Shown in pieces: positions 22,901-33,300 of a DNA stretch of 64,000 nucleotides. Made by a program: the position numbers and the translations under genes. Each line of letters opens with the position of its first letter. The stretch's first letter is position 1. This DNA is from a virus. The stretch spans positions 1 through 64,000 of the IMG/VR virus record IMGVR_UViG_3300021963_000049. The stretch is one strand, 5' to 3'. A model generated the notes under the pieces. That model did not search any database. It was given only the letters and a program-made list of their open reading frames with translations, and was not told the DNA's origin.

Positions 22901-23509
22901 CAAGTATCACTTGGAGAAAATATTGCTATAGAAGATGTAGTAGAGTATTTTCCACCTTATAAGCTGCAGTATTATGGTAATATTCAAACTACTGGTCTTC
23001 CAGTAACTTCATTCCATAAGTTCTCACTTGCTCCAATTATACCTGGTGTTGCTAAGGAAGGTACTCCACTTTATGATTTGCATCAACAGATGATGGCTCA
23101 GAAAATAGACTATGCTTTATTTGAGTCTGGTTCTAAAGTTGGGCATATTGGATCAGGAGATCAAATACTAAATCCTGATGGTACCTTTAATAAAGATGTG
23201 CAGTTTACTAACAATGTAGTTTTTGCTGAGTATCTTAAGAATCAGACAGAAGTAAATTCAAGCTTTAAGAAAAAATCTATCTTCTCTACTCAGATGAGAA
23301 AGTTAATTCTTGAAGGTTTGTATGAGAAAGGTGTGATTGATACAACAGAGGAAGATAAGATAACATCTCCAATAGTAAATAAATATCTTAATGATGTTTC
23401 TGAGTATACAGACTTGTTAAAGCTAGAGTTCTTAGAAGAAATAGGCTATGATGAAACTACTCCGGGAGAGTATACTCCTAGAGATAAGAACAGCATGGGT
23501 AACTTGTGA
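16964..23509 (+). CDS. giant virion protein: zincin-like site plus N-terminal part of virion RNA polymerase
   Basis: A 2181-residue protein. A zincin-type HExxH occurs as HEAWH at residues 887-891, followed by an acidic helix (DIEEDIAEDF) that could give a third ligand. The C-terminal third looks like the region before the catalytic barrel in crAss-like RNA polymerases. It includes YGDFAQYNHEKEEFHKRNAG with a Gly-rich stretch near residues 1834-1865, where related polymerases carry conserved GD/AQY and KR residues. The stop TGA overlaps the next gene's GTG start (GTGA). That next gene continues the polymerase and holds the metal-binding motif, so this chain is either one subunit of a split enzyme or the first part of a frameshifted fusion. 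The assignment rests on family knowledge. Confidence 0.7.
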   Translation: MACLLDKVDILALYSDIYEDILGRINGEIKTKFNPEEYIKQLHNEIAEVNDPKFALEVAQATPEIMLQVIATRKNVREYFVKNEISQDLISKRSIEFENIDEVIKFVAVPQKTREEIDEEIKQANKASYNKPPAEPLPANIQWSYNENNGYKVAYPLATVGQQAYAVNPATATEAEKNVKDPEKNLFYDVIKGIVALSRARTSESDEIIYQGRSLALTAVKDSEFPEDSITAADKKYLEKPDAQRGIIAAITDTNGDYIYFTNDGDITDNPDNGRIVYQYLRRVNLIGGKLYLSSESEKNITLVPAETLAKREAQRMRDNGVEVTEEDEKQIVKRIADKQTNELNQLYRLRQYIMSDEGTPVVLPINGGTFGISTENIKVISFLESGLTEEDIANYQLISTPGEFNGQNFFTITTKKAGVQIDQNIFMQRGDMDRTLAEKIATVLTTTAKLKGEELTPEERQNFFEIFINNTTSKKYGGLNRDRITAKATYRNRRLVLAVNINGEEIPQEELYTEEAKQKIINHLLAAVPSTTEEGRLYPANIQYNKKYHGGEFTDYEISGDTIKEVKKNHFDTIKPYIKIIYSTEDDKLKNGLNAYLTYSIPQNIVPAGEVNYQPGIPQPKKTETETKKVTQAPATVGAQFTYYNKYSDAKAAHNDKKGTWGLRPALGLEPVVPFQEHFGNPWDIKEDKLNKVKAVDTLEEAVQNYEDWLTGKKFKNIQKERRKWILDQINSGALDTANFIYYNPRKTVKTHVHVLVDMINNRDKTKAPEIVEPAPVKTTKEEKVEVDKKILNLQSVLSMPSRTLYKREKVRQSFLDRVFTSKADLKKADNWWNNSGLSQIKVNGKVLLPLERITEIVNSDAFATFTENGITLYEADGGTPIDLYHEAWHGFSQLVLTPEQKTDLYNELRTYPKWSNAEFFDIEEDIAEDFRSFMKFNKKFPGLLGKIFEAIGKLLRKLYGRITRQDMTRPRDIASVREYFDLLYKSDKNPEVFQQFSPSVNNLMFTKLNRSKTIQPLKAQAKHYLEFTLEESTKAVRVIDSLIGIEFQNYNRDNNTTAGAVRILANPQNRSLLYRSVRDRLENIRIAYTEAYEKAFFENEESENPDLFLQQDLENKMLYFTKLVENFGDVDLSLEGKQKTGVVAYHMKKSKFSAIKQAYADLTEDPTDLDNSQIFKQDGGNTVASKDIASEETMMLLSSIFKVQRTADGEIEEITDEFGIPELEDPDTIWNRLAKVLAGSFDETEMYKRIVESSNNYPEFYQLQSLLPNPYVLSPGSYVTNTEFDTETKFWQDLKKPRIPYIQLNLTKNTEGKRAGTYEARLSKANFDVYKVISDWSSNFITADTSVNPYIVEDGYNRNMLDIDKLLDPKKFGNKELLNSAESIELLKALGINLDTSSPAIMAIVNSRSQLFSNRFGINRILSVLKQVNKATDQGAIDEFRRTPLTFLLNGLSYDLRIDKSETEEMKTRIRVLAELQNMYSDSYSNFSVLSPERNRVWEHFLDNTITRVVTSLRKAENWEELTSDEADPNGIFKHMRWLSENNNTFSNFSKLLNTVFYLDPLSKNYGKKKPDANLVLNNVAGTQLVGKSYDETTGVSTASMDATSKFLQEFNTLLLNGIEEFMRHASKNTAMGLTSATKIETYQGKNSDKLYVDVEAFRPGSFGESKAFDIISGYLSGEANRIFRFSSDIKKFAQFAGYNREVRRKDGRIVMAGQAFTAFDDVLSLNIQKELYTIIDNAVKNKQADFNMMDVLDQDLDLRARVEKDVRNYFDKQTQKNQDRLNKARYVDASLVNKADVQYIDLTLDQVDNILVKAYSYNSWIHKFETAIIAYGDFAQYNHEKEEFHKRNAGLGSGGRGFRADLRAQTFVNNPTLFKRYYADRMGYATRKYDGTLHTAIIKEIELPSKMYDEYHKELVDVYTKRLGNKEEAKKLADTAMKEYKSMKIADGQGHITFETYRMLKKLEGNWTDPQEKLYRQVSLGENIAIEDVVEYFPPYKLQYYGNIQTTGLPVTSFHKFSLAPIIPGVAKEGTPLYDLHQQMMAQKIDYALFESGSKVGHIGSGDQILNPDGTFNKDVQFTNNVVFAEYLKNQTEVNSSFKKKSIFSTQMRKLILEGLYEKGVIDTTEEDKITSPIVNKYLNDVSEYTDLLKLEFLEEIGYDETTPGEYTPRDKNSMGNL

Positions 23510-26500
23510 ATATAATTAGAGAGAACTTAGAAAGAGAAGACTTGCTAAGTGATGATTTAATAGAATTCATAGATGTATATGATACTACTGGAGACTTGGT
23601 ACATGACTTATCTTTGCATCCAGACTCTGGTAAAATTGAAAAGCTTTTGCTTTCAATGATTAATAAAAGAATTATTAAGCAAAAAGTAAAAGGTGAGCCA
23701 CTAGTTCAAGTATCTTCTGGTTTTTATGAAAATACATTCAGAACTCCTGCTAATTTAAAAGGAGCAACAGATGAGCAAAGAAAGAAGTGGAATGCAACTA
23801 ACTTATTACCAACTTATTACAGAAAAGCAAATGGTTTAACTGCTGCTATGAAAGTAATGGTTGCAATGCAAGGAGATTATTACAGTTTATTTAATCTAGA
23901 ATATGCTAATGGAGAAACCATTGGTATGTTTAATGAAGAGGGTGTTTTAGATATGAACAAATCTCTGGCTAGATTAAATGAGAAAATAAAAGATGATGCT
24001 TGGTTAGATGCAGATAATGGAGCTAACAGAAAAGCAATTACTATGGTGGGTGTTAGGATACCAGTTCAGGGTCTTAACTCTATGGAATTCATGGAAGTAT
24101 TTGAGTTCTTACCACCACAAGCAGGTAACATTATTATTCCACCAGCAGAAATAGTTGCTAAGTCAGGGGGTGACTTTGATATTGATAAGTTAACAATCTT
24201 CATGACTAACTTAAACTCAGAAGGAAAGATCAAAGGAAAAATACTTGATGATAATGCCTGGGTTAAAGAAAGAATTAAAGAACTAAGAGAGTCTGGGGAA
24301 TCAGTATCACAAATGTTCTCTGAACAAAAAGCAGGTTTAGAGAATGAGCTAATAGAAGATATCAGAAAGATACTTGAGCTACCACAGAACTACTCATCAC
24401 TTATTACACCAAATGGTACCTTCTTATTAAAATCTATTGCTGAAGACTTAGCACAGGATGTAATGGACTATGATCCATTTGAAAACATGAGCTCTGAGGA
24501 AAGTAACATTAGTGCTGATGGTAAGAAAAAAGTAATCAGCCCAACAAGAGTACTGGAAGCATTATATAATGTCTACAAGCATGAGTCTAATATAGTAGGT
24601 AAGAAGACATTAGGACTAGGAGCTATTGAGAACACATTTAATGTAATCATGAATGCTGCCGGTGCATATATGCCTTCTGTATATGGTACAGCTGAACAGC
24701 CAAGAGAATCTTTATTATTTTTAAGACATAACAAAGACACAGATCCTAATGGAAGAGAAGTAATCTCTATCTCTAGTAGATTTGATGTAGATAACAAAAA
24801 CAAAATAGCTGATGTTATCTCACAGATGATGAATGGCTGGGTGGATGTTGAGAAAGATGCATGGATCTTCTTTATCCAGGGTAACTATGAAGTGGCTCCA
24901 AGCTTATTATATCTGATCAAAGCTGGTGTACCAGTTAAAGAAGCTATTTACTTTGTATCAAATCCATTAGTAAGAGACTATGTAAATGAGCAAAGAATGG
25001 CTAAGTCTACATATGCAGATGTGTTAGGAAAGAAACCAGACTCACCAAATTTTGCAAAATATCAAGCAGCCTCTGAGGTTATTACTAAATATTTTAAAGC
25101 TGATGAGCTTGGTAAGTTCTCTAAAAACTATGATAGATACCTATTAGGTAAAGAGTTATCTGAGAAAGTTCTTGAGGGCAGAGATGAGGATAAAAAATAT
25201 TTCACTGAAAATGAAATGAGAAAACTGATAGCTGATTATAAAACAGGAACAGCTACAGATAAACAAATGGACATGTCAAAAGCAATGTTCTTGCATTATC
25301 TTCAGATAGAAAACCAAATAGGTGGTCTTACTCAGTTAAAGATGAATACTAACCCAGATACAAGTACTAAATCTACTTTGTCTGATGTAGAAAGAACTGA
25401 GTCAAACATAGATAACTTAATGTATGATAACAGAATTGCACCGGAGCTTTTGGGAACATTAATGAATGACTCAGTATTAAAATCATTTTTTAATGGAGAC
25501 TTAGCTCTAGCAGTGAGTAGACCATTATTCAAACTAAGATATCACAAAGCAATAAGTGATTACTTAATTGTAAAAGGTCAAACTTTAAAAGAAGCATCTG
25601 AATCTACATTTGGAGAAAATAGAGTGGATACTTTTATCAATACATTCAGAAATGATATAGTAAGCTTCATCTTCCAGAATGCATTAAGAAGATACAAACT
25701 TGGAGATTCTTACATGTCTTATAATCTTAAGATGGAAGTTCCAGTTAAGTATGCTGCTGAGTTAAAAAGAGGAGCTTTTGTTAAAGAAGAAACTGATGGA
25801 ACAAAGACATTATATGTTGATGAGAAACAGTTAAGAAAAGAATTCATAGACAAAGCTTGGGCTAAAAATTCTGATGCTGAGAATTCATATACTGATAGAG
25901 GATTATATCCACTAGAGTTAGCAGCCTTTATGAAGAATAAGGACTTGAACTTTAACCAGTACTTAAGATTTGTAGCAGAAAGAGAATACATAAGATCTAT
26001 AGAACCAATTTCTGAAGTATCTGAAACTAAGTATTTTAAATCTCAGATGAAAGCTGTAAAACAAGTAAATCCAGATTTAGCAAATGAAAAAGTTGCAAGG
26101 TTTACATATGAGAAGTATATAGCAGAAAAAGCTCTAGAGAATACATTCAATTTACACTACATGTTTAAGAAGAAAGAATCAGCCTTGGCTGTTAAGTATT
26201 CTGACTTCTTAATAAACAATAGAGAGCTTGCATCTAAGTATAGAGTGTTGAGTGTACTAAAACTGGATACAAACCAGGATGACAGTACCTTTAATATCTA
26301 CCTGGCAGATAAAGACTTGAACAATGAAAAGGCTACTGAATACACTAAGAATTTAATGGATCTTTCCAATGTCAATGTTAAAAAAGTATCAGATCCAGAA
26401 GAAAATGCAAGGATCAGTGAGATGTTCTCTAAGTTATCTCTATTCGCATTCATGCAGACAGGTCTTAATAAATCTAAACTAAGCTTTACTAGCATAGTAA

Positions 26501-27336
26501 ACTATAGTGACTTCTTAGATATTGTTGAGAAAGAGTCAGAGTTATTCCAAAAAGCATTGGACAAAAATGGAAATGCAATCTTGGATAACTTCTTTAGCAT
26601 CTTCATGAGAGAAAACAATGTTTATAACCAGGATAAAAATAGATTCAAAGACTATTTATCTACTCTTGACTATGGTAATCTAGATAAGGTAGCTGGATTA
26701 ACTGCAACTACTGCAAAAAGAAAGTCTAAAGAAACTACACCTACTGATGAAAGTATAACCGATGAGCCGGTAATATTCCAAAGATTTGGCTTGAAGGAAA
26801 CAAGAAATCCTAATATCTTGACTTATAACACAACTGATAAGGATAACTTATTCTATGAAGAACTAAGTGATAAGAATAAAGATGTAGTATTTGCATACAA
26901 TGTTACTTTCTTGGAGCTTAAAGAGAAGTTCTTAAAATCATTCCCGGGACAAAGTTCTTTCAATAGATTTGCTCCAGACATGAGTATAAATATTCCAACC
27001 AGTTTGAATAAGCCAGATGATAGCCATTCACTAACCAATCCAGCAGTATTCAAAGATCTTATAGATTTATTTGAGAGAAGGATACAAGCACTTAAAGAAT
27101 TGTCTGATTCTGGTATTAAAATAGCTTTCCCTGAGACAGGTTTTGGTAATCCAGGTAAGATGCCTCAAGAATTATTTGTATATTTAAGTAGGAGGTTATA
27201 TGAAGAATTTGGATATTTGAATCCTGGTTCTACAGTATATGAAGAATTAAGAGAAATTGTAGGTGAATCCCAAGGTATAACTGATGAAGAAATTCTACAG
27301 AGATTAGGCCTAGAGGAAGATCCATTTAAATGCTAA
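23506..27336 (+). CDS. virion RNA polymerase catalytic part (DFDID double-psi beta-barrel)
   Basis: A 1276-residue protein. The metal-binding motif D223-F-D225-I-D227 (SGGDFDIDKL) is preceded by RIPVQGLNSM and EFLPPQAGN. This arrangement is characteristic of the catalytic double-psi beta-barrel of crAss-like/YonO-type single-chain RNA polymerases, whose structurally known member is phi14:2 gp66. The enzyme is thought to be injected with the DNA and to transcribe early genes. The only suitable start is GTG at 23506, overlapping the previous stop by 4 nt. The next in-frame Met is near residue 52, and an in-frame TAA lies at 23500-23502. The N terminus reads as a direct continuation of the upstream protein. 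It ends 4 nt before the next giant gene. Confidence 0.8.
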   Translation: MNIIRENLEREDLLSDDLIEFIDVYDTTGDLVHDLSLHPDSGKIEKLLLSMINKRIIKQKVKGEPLVQVSSGFYENTFRTPANLKGATDEQRKKWNATNLLPTYYRKANGLTAAMKVMVAMQGDYYSLFNLEYANGETIGMFNEEGVLDMNKSLARLNEKIKDDAWLDADNGANRKAITMVGVRIPVQGLNSMEFMEVFEFLPPQAGNIIIPPAEIVAKSGGDFDIDKLTIFMTNLNSEGKIKGKILDDNAWVKERIKELRESGESVSQMFSEQKAGLENELIEDIRKILELPQNYSSLITPNGTFLLKSIAEDLAQDVMDYDPFENMSSEESNISADGKKKVISPTRVLEALYNVYKHESNIVGKKTLGLGAIENTFNVIMNAAGAYMPSVYGTAEQPRESLLFLRHNKDTDPNGREVISISSRFDVDNKNKIADVISQMMNGWVDVEKDAWIFFIQGNYEVAPSLLYLIKAGVPVKEAIYFVSNPLVRDYVNEQRMAKSTYADVLGKKPDSPNFAKYQAASEVITKYFKADELGKFSKNYDRYLLGKELSEKVLEGRDEDKKYFTENEMRKLIADYKTGTATDKQMDMSKAMFLHYLQIENQIGGLTQLKMNTNPDTSTKSTLSDVERTESNIDNLMYDNRIAPELLGTLMNDSVLKSFFNGDLALAVSRPLFKLRYHKAISDYLIVKGQTLKEASESTFGENRVDTFINTFRNDIVSFIFQNALRRYKLGDSYMSYNLKMEVPVKYAAELKRGAFVKEETDGTKTLYVDEKQLRKEFIDKAWAKNSDAENSYTDRGLYPLELAAFMKNKDLNFNQYLRFVAEREYIRSIEPISEVSETKYFKSQMKAVKQVNPDLANEKVARFTYEKYIAEKALENTFNLHYMFKKKESALAVKYSDFLINNRELASKYRVLSVLKLDTNQDDSTFNIYLADKDLNNEKATEYTKNLMDLSNVNVKKVSDPEENARISEMFSKLSLFAFMQTGLNKSKLSFTSIVNYSDFLDIVEKESELFQKALDKNGNAILDNFFSIFMRENNVYNQDKNRFKDYLSTLDYGNLDKVAGLTATTAKRKSKETTPTDESITDEPVIFQRFGLKETRNPNILTYNTTDKDNLFYEELSDKNKDVVFAYNVTFLELKEKFLKSFPGQSSFNRFAPDMSINIPTSLNKPDDSHSLTNPAVFKDLIDLFERRIQALKELSDSGIKIAFPETGFGNPGKMPQELFVYLSRRLYEEFGYLNPGSTVYEELREIVGESQGITDEEILQRLGLEEDPFKC

Positions 27337-27340
27337 TAAA

Positions 27341-30300
27341 ATGGTTTGTGAAGTTAAAGTCAACTCAATAAGGTTTTTACAGAATAATGGTGCTATTGAT
27401 GACATAAGAACAATAACTAATCTTAATAGATTTGAGGAGCTTAATGATAAGCTTACAAGAGTTGCTATAGAAAAGTATGGGTTGAATACTGGTGGCCAAC
27501 AGTTATTTGCTGTCAATACATCTGAGCTAACAGATAGAAAAGGTTCAAGATATTGGAGAGATAATAAGATAGATATCAAAAGAGCTATACCTAATGACAG
27601 GTTATTTGATGAACTACAGGCTCTTAAAAATATTAAGGATAACAGACCGGAGGCTCCTATGTTTATGAAAACTCCAGATGTAGACTTTTCATTAAAAATT
27701 GTAGGTGCTTTAGATAAAATAAACAGAAATAAGTTTGAGTCTTCAAAGTTACAAGGTTGGTTGAATGATCTTCAAAAACAAGGTGTATCTGCACAACAAC
27801 TTGAATTATTTAAAGAAGTTGCAAAACCAGGTATGACTAAAGAAGAAATAGCTGCTGCTATTACTGCTACTTATAGTTATACTGTTGAGATTAATATTGC
27901 TAAAGAGGTTAAGCCAATAGGTAGTGATGGAGAATATTTTGATGAAAATGGTCAACAAATAAGTAAAAAAGAATTTGAAAACTTATCTAAAGATAGACCT
28001 ACTCAGTATTATTCTAACCTAACAGTCCCAGGAGGAACTAACTATATAGAAAATGAATTAGCCACACCTGCTATTATACCAAGTATTAAAGGACATGCTC
28101 AGTTTGCTACAGATAAAGGTATAGGTTGGTTTAGAAGTGATGATAAGGTAGAAGCTATATCAAAACAAGTTTCAAAATCTAAAGTAAATTTTAAAGAAAG
28201 TGAAGATAGGGTAGAAAAAAGAGGTGATAAATGGGTTGCAATTAATAATACAATTGGAGTATTGGATACTTTTAATACAAAAGAAGAAGCTTTATCTTTT
28301 TTAGGTTTAGATGTATCTGAAAAAATAAAAGTAAGTGATGTTAAAACTCGTAGAATACTAGAATTCCAATCTGATTTGTTTCAGAAAGGTAGAGAGTCTG
28401 AATTATTGGTTAATACTTTAAACAGGGATAGAAAAGATAATGTAAGAATACTACAATTAGAAAATATATCTTATGATAGAAATCTTACTAAAGAAGAAGA
28501 ACAAGAATTGAGAAAACTAAATGAACCTAATTTTAATAAAGAAGGTAATCAATTCTTACAACTCCTAAACAAAAACAACAACTGGGTAACATTCTTTATT
28601 AAATCTATTGTACAAGATAGTGCTAAGAAAGGATATGAGAAAGTATTATTTCCTAGTGGTAATACAGCTAGTAAAGTAGAAGGACATACTACTTTAGAAG
28701 AGTTTAAGAAGCAGAAACAAGATAGGATTAAAGAACTTGAGAAAGAAAATCAAGAACTTAAAAATAAAAAATTAGATCTTGAAGTTGAAAAAGCTTATGC
28801 ATCTTTATTTGAACCAATAACACAAGAACAATTTGATAAAGCAAATAAAAATCAAATTGAAAGTAATAATAGAGAAATAAACCAACTTAAACAAGAACTT
28901 GAAAGAGTAGAAGGACCAGAAGGATTTGGTGCTTTAAGACCTATATTTAACTTCTATGAAACAACTGTAGCTAATATCCTTAAAAAACAAGGATATAATC
29001 CTAAGCAAGTTACAGATGAGTATGGTAATACTTGGAATGAAATAAGTATAGAATCTACAAGAGATTTAGGTACAATCATGATGATGAGACCAGATGCCTT
29101 AGTAGATGTTCAAGGTATTCCAATGGTTAATATTGATTTAGGCACTATAAATAATGCTAGATCAAAAGAGATTGGAAATGTATTGGGTCAAAGACTATCT
29201 CAAAGCATGCAGCAAGGTTTTCAAAATATTACTGAAGCTGAGGCAAGAGAACTATTAAAAGCTAGAAAGATACCATATAATGGTGAGCCGGCCTTTTACT
29301 TTGCAGGAACAGTATATGTTGTTGGAGATAATATAAATATAGATACAGTTCTCCATGAATTCTCTCATCCATTATTACAAGGTATAAGAAGATCTAATCC
29401 TAAGTTGTTTAATAACCTCTATAATCTTTTAAAAGGCACAACTGAAGGAGAGCAAATAATAGAATTAGTAAAACAGAGATACCCTGAATTAGAAGAAGAA
29501 AGTGATCTATTTAAAGAAGAAGCATTAGCTTGGAGTCTTCAAAGGAAAGCTTCAAATAAAGTGACTCAACAGGTTGAAACTGAGGGCTTTGACAATTATA
29601 TAAAGAAGATACTTGCAGCTATAAAACAGTTCTTAAGAAATGTATTTGGTGATAAAGTAAATGTAGCTAAGCTAGATGTTAATACTACTCTGGATGAACT
29701 TGCAGACATGCTTTTGGAAAAAGATTTTCAGTTTGAAACTCCAAAAGTTACTGAGGAGGATATAATCATGTATGGTAAGTTCATGCTGTCTGCTGCTGAA
29801 AGAGCTACAGAACTAACTAAAGTAAGTAGTTCAAAATCATTAGAGCAGCTTATTAAAGAAGTATATACCAGAAACTTAGAGCTTTTAAATACAGCAAGAA
29901 AGTTTAAATCAGACAAGGTAATAGGTAATATGATGAAGGAGTCTTTATTTAGAAAAGGAACCTCAGAATATTTACCTGGAATCCAAAGAACATTAAGAGA
30001 TTATCTTGAAGATTTAAGCAAGCCAAATGTTAATGAGCTTATAGAAAATGCAATTAATGCTGAGGAAAGAAGAATCAAAGAAGACAATGCAAGGGCAACT
30101 GCACTAGTAACTTCACTAGATACTATCAATACTACAGTAGATAATATACTCAAGGATCTAAGAAAGATAGAGAATCTACCTAATTTAAATTCAAGAAGTG
30201 TAATTGGGCTTTTAGGTTTATATAAAAGTTTAGCCAGTGCATGGTATGAAAACATAAAAGACATTGATGCAATTCTATCTGAAGAAGTAGATGTAGATGT

Positions 30301-33300
30301 AAACAATCCTTTCTACCAGACAATAAATGAGATAGCTTATAATATTACCAGAGTTCAAGCTAGAATTGGAAACTTGTATAAGAAGAACAATGTTCAGTTT
30401 GTAGTAGAGATTACAAGCTACATGAATGAGTTTGTAACCAAGAGGCTTAATGAAAACTTAGGTAAGGCATTAAAGGGAGCAATTCCTGAGAATCAATTGG
30501 AAGATACACTAAATGAGGTATATAATAAAGTAATAAACCAAAGTTTTACAGATGATGATGCTGCAGAACTAGTAAAGAAAGGTGTTCCAAAGCATATCTT
30601 AGATAAATTTCTTAAAGAGTACAAAGATTTCTTTGTAACTCCAGAAGAAATTAGAAAGCACTTAAGCGGTGAGGCTAGAGATGTTACATTCTTTAACCGG
30701 TGGTTGGAGAGTTATAGCTCCAGTAATGATATTATAGTCGGGCCTGTTGCCATGTTCATACAGGATCAGAAGACTGAAGTAGAAAACAAAGTCTGGAAAG
30801 ACTCAATGGAGTTTAGAAGAAAGCTCCAAGATCTATTGCCTAGAGTAGGCTTCAGTAAATTAAATACAACTCAAGTAAGAGATTTAGTATCTGAAGAAGA
30901 TACAATAATGTATTTTGACAAAGAGACCGGTAAGCCAGTAGAAAAGAAAGTAAGAACTTTTCTTAATGAGTTTGGTAATGGCTGGAGATACCAACAAGAT
31001 ATCTTAGAGTACAATCTTGCTATGGCAAAGGAATCAAAGGATCAAGAAGCTATTTCTAAAGCCCAGGCAGAACTTAGACAGTTCAATAGAGACTACATGT
31101 ATGATGAGTATGTTCCAGAGTACTATGAGAAGGATGAGATATTTAATAGATCTGAAGTAGGTGGATTAGCATATTTAGCAAGAAGAGAGGCTCTTAATGA
31201 GTATAATAACTTAGTCAATCAGTTTGATAATGAACTAGAAAGACTAGAAAACTACTCTTCTATTCAAGCTGCTTGGAGAAAGTACACACAGTTATCTGAG
31301 TTATATTATGAAGATGGTACTCCAAAGGTAGATGATCCAGAAAATGGTATCTATGACCTTAGTATTGCAAAGGTATTACTAGAGTACAAAGAAGCTACAA
31401 AAGATTTTTCTGAGTTTGTTCCAATTGAGGGCTCCTTACAAACATCTTATAATGAAGTTGTTGCACTGCTTGAGTCTCAAGGAATAACAAAAGGATCCGG
31501 AGAATTTAAGAGAAAAATTAGAGAGTGGGAAAGACAAAACTTAAGAATTGTAAACACAGAAGAATTCTATGAAGAAAGAGCTGCAGCTATAGAAAAGATA
31601 ATCAGACTGCAAGCTAAGATGAATTCTGTAATGAATACTCAGTTTAATGTTGGGGATGCATACAAAAAAATATCTGAGTTAATTTTTGCTTATAAAGATG
31701 AACAAGGTCAGCCAATAAGCACTGCATTAAGTGAAGATAGGTTAAAAATGATCAAAGACACAGAGCAACAAATCATAGACTTCAAGTTTAACTTTGACAT
31801 AAAGACTGGTCTTACAAAGGATCAAGCTGGTGAATTAGAGATACTTGCTGAAATTGCAAAGAAGAGACCGGATGATATGACTCCTGAGCAAGAATCCAGA
31901 TATGTATATCTAATCAATCTACAGAATAATGCTGGTATAAATCCACAGGATGCATTGGATCTTCAAGATGCATTTAAAGAACTAAGTAATCTTCAGACTA
32001 GAATACCTACTGAATATTACATGGAGGCATTAAACTATAATCTCTCAAAGCAGAATGTAAAAGAGCTGAATGAAGATGAGGTAGATGACTTTATAAACTC
32101 AGATGAGTTCCAGTTGCTGCTTGATGCAGATGAGAATTTCAAAAAATGGTTTAACCTTAATCACATTACCAAAAAAGTCTTTAATAAAAAGCTCAATGAC
32201 TATGAAGAGGTATATGATAAGACTAGAGCAAATACTGTTGCTGTACCAAGGAACTCTAAATATATCAAGACTACCAAGATAATAGATACAGAAACTAATC
32301 AGGAAATAACTCTTATGGGTGTTCCTAATATTAGACACTCAAGATACCAGGTAAAGAATAAGTACAGAACAATTCCATTTGGAGAAGATAAGTCTCAGTA
32401 TGTTGGTAAGTATATAGATAATAAAGGAAACTATTTACCAAGGCCATTTAATCCAAATGATAAAAATAGTGCTAAGGATGCTAGGTTTATCAATAAAGAA
32501 TACCTTAAATTAAAAGCTGAGAACTCACCAAGATTCCAATTGTTAGAAGCAATGAAAGAATATTCATTGTCTCAACAAGAAGGCATGTCCAACTATGGTA
32601 AGCTATATTTAGATCTACCTAGATATGCTATAAAAAGAATGGATATCTACCAAGTTATGCAGAAAGGTAAGTATGGAGAGAGATTTAAAGAGCTTGGTTC
32701 AAATATTAAAGAATGGCTTAAGCAATCAGTTGGTAAGTCAGCTGTAGATTTTGAGAATGACTTAAACTATGATCCAAAAAATAACTTGGTAAATACAAAT
32801 CTTCAAGGAGATAGAGTAAGTTATATTCCTGTAACAGGTATCTATAATCTAGATCTAGATATTACTGATGCTGATGTATTAAATGGTTTGTTTAGATATG
32901 CTATGTCCATTCAAAGCCAGGGTAAATTATATGAAAGTTTACCATTAGTTGAAGGTTTGTTAGATACATTAGAGGATCCGGCAAATAAGCCTAAAAATCT
33001 TGATAAGTTCCAGAAAGGAATGTTTAATCTAAGAAACAAACTACAAAATGTAAATAAAGAAGGAGCTACAAACAATAGACTTGGACAGTTAAGGTCACTA
33101 ATTGAAAGAGAATACTATGGTAAAAGAGTTGTTGGTATGGAGGAAAACCATCCAAGAATTTCTAAATGGCTTCAGACTATTCAAGGATTATCAGCTAGAG
33201 GATCTCTTGCTGTAAACATTCCTTCAGACTTAAAGAATAAATACTCTGGGTATGTCCAAACTCTTATTGAAGCTGCAGGAGGTGAATTTATAACATTAAA

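Noticed and set aside
23498-23509. Classic -1 slippery heptamer at the polymerase split
   Set aside because: The sequence TAACTTGTGA has no X-XXY-YYZ slippery site; stop-restart or sequence error fits better.
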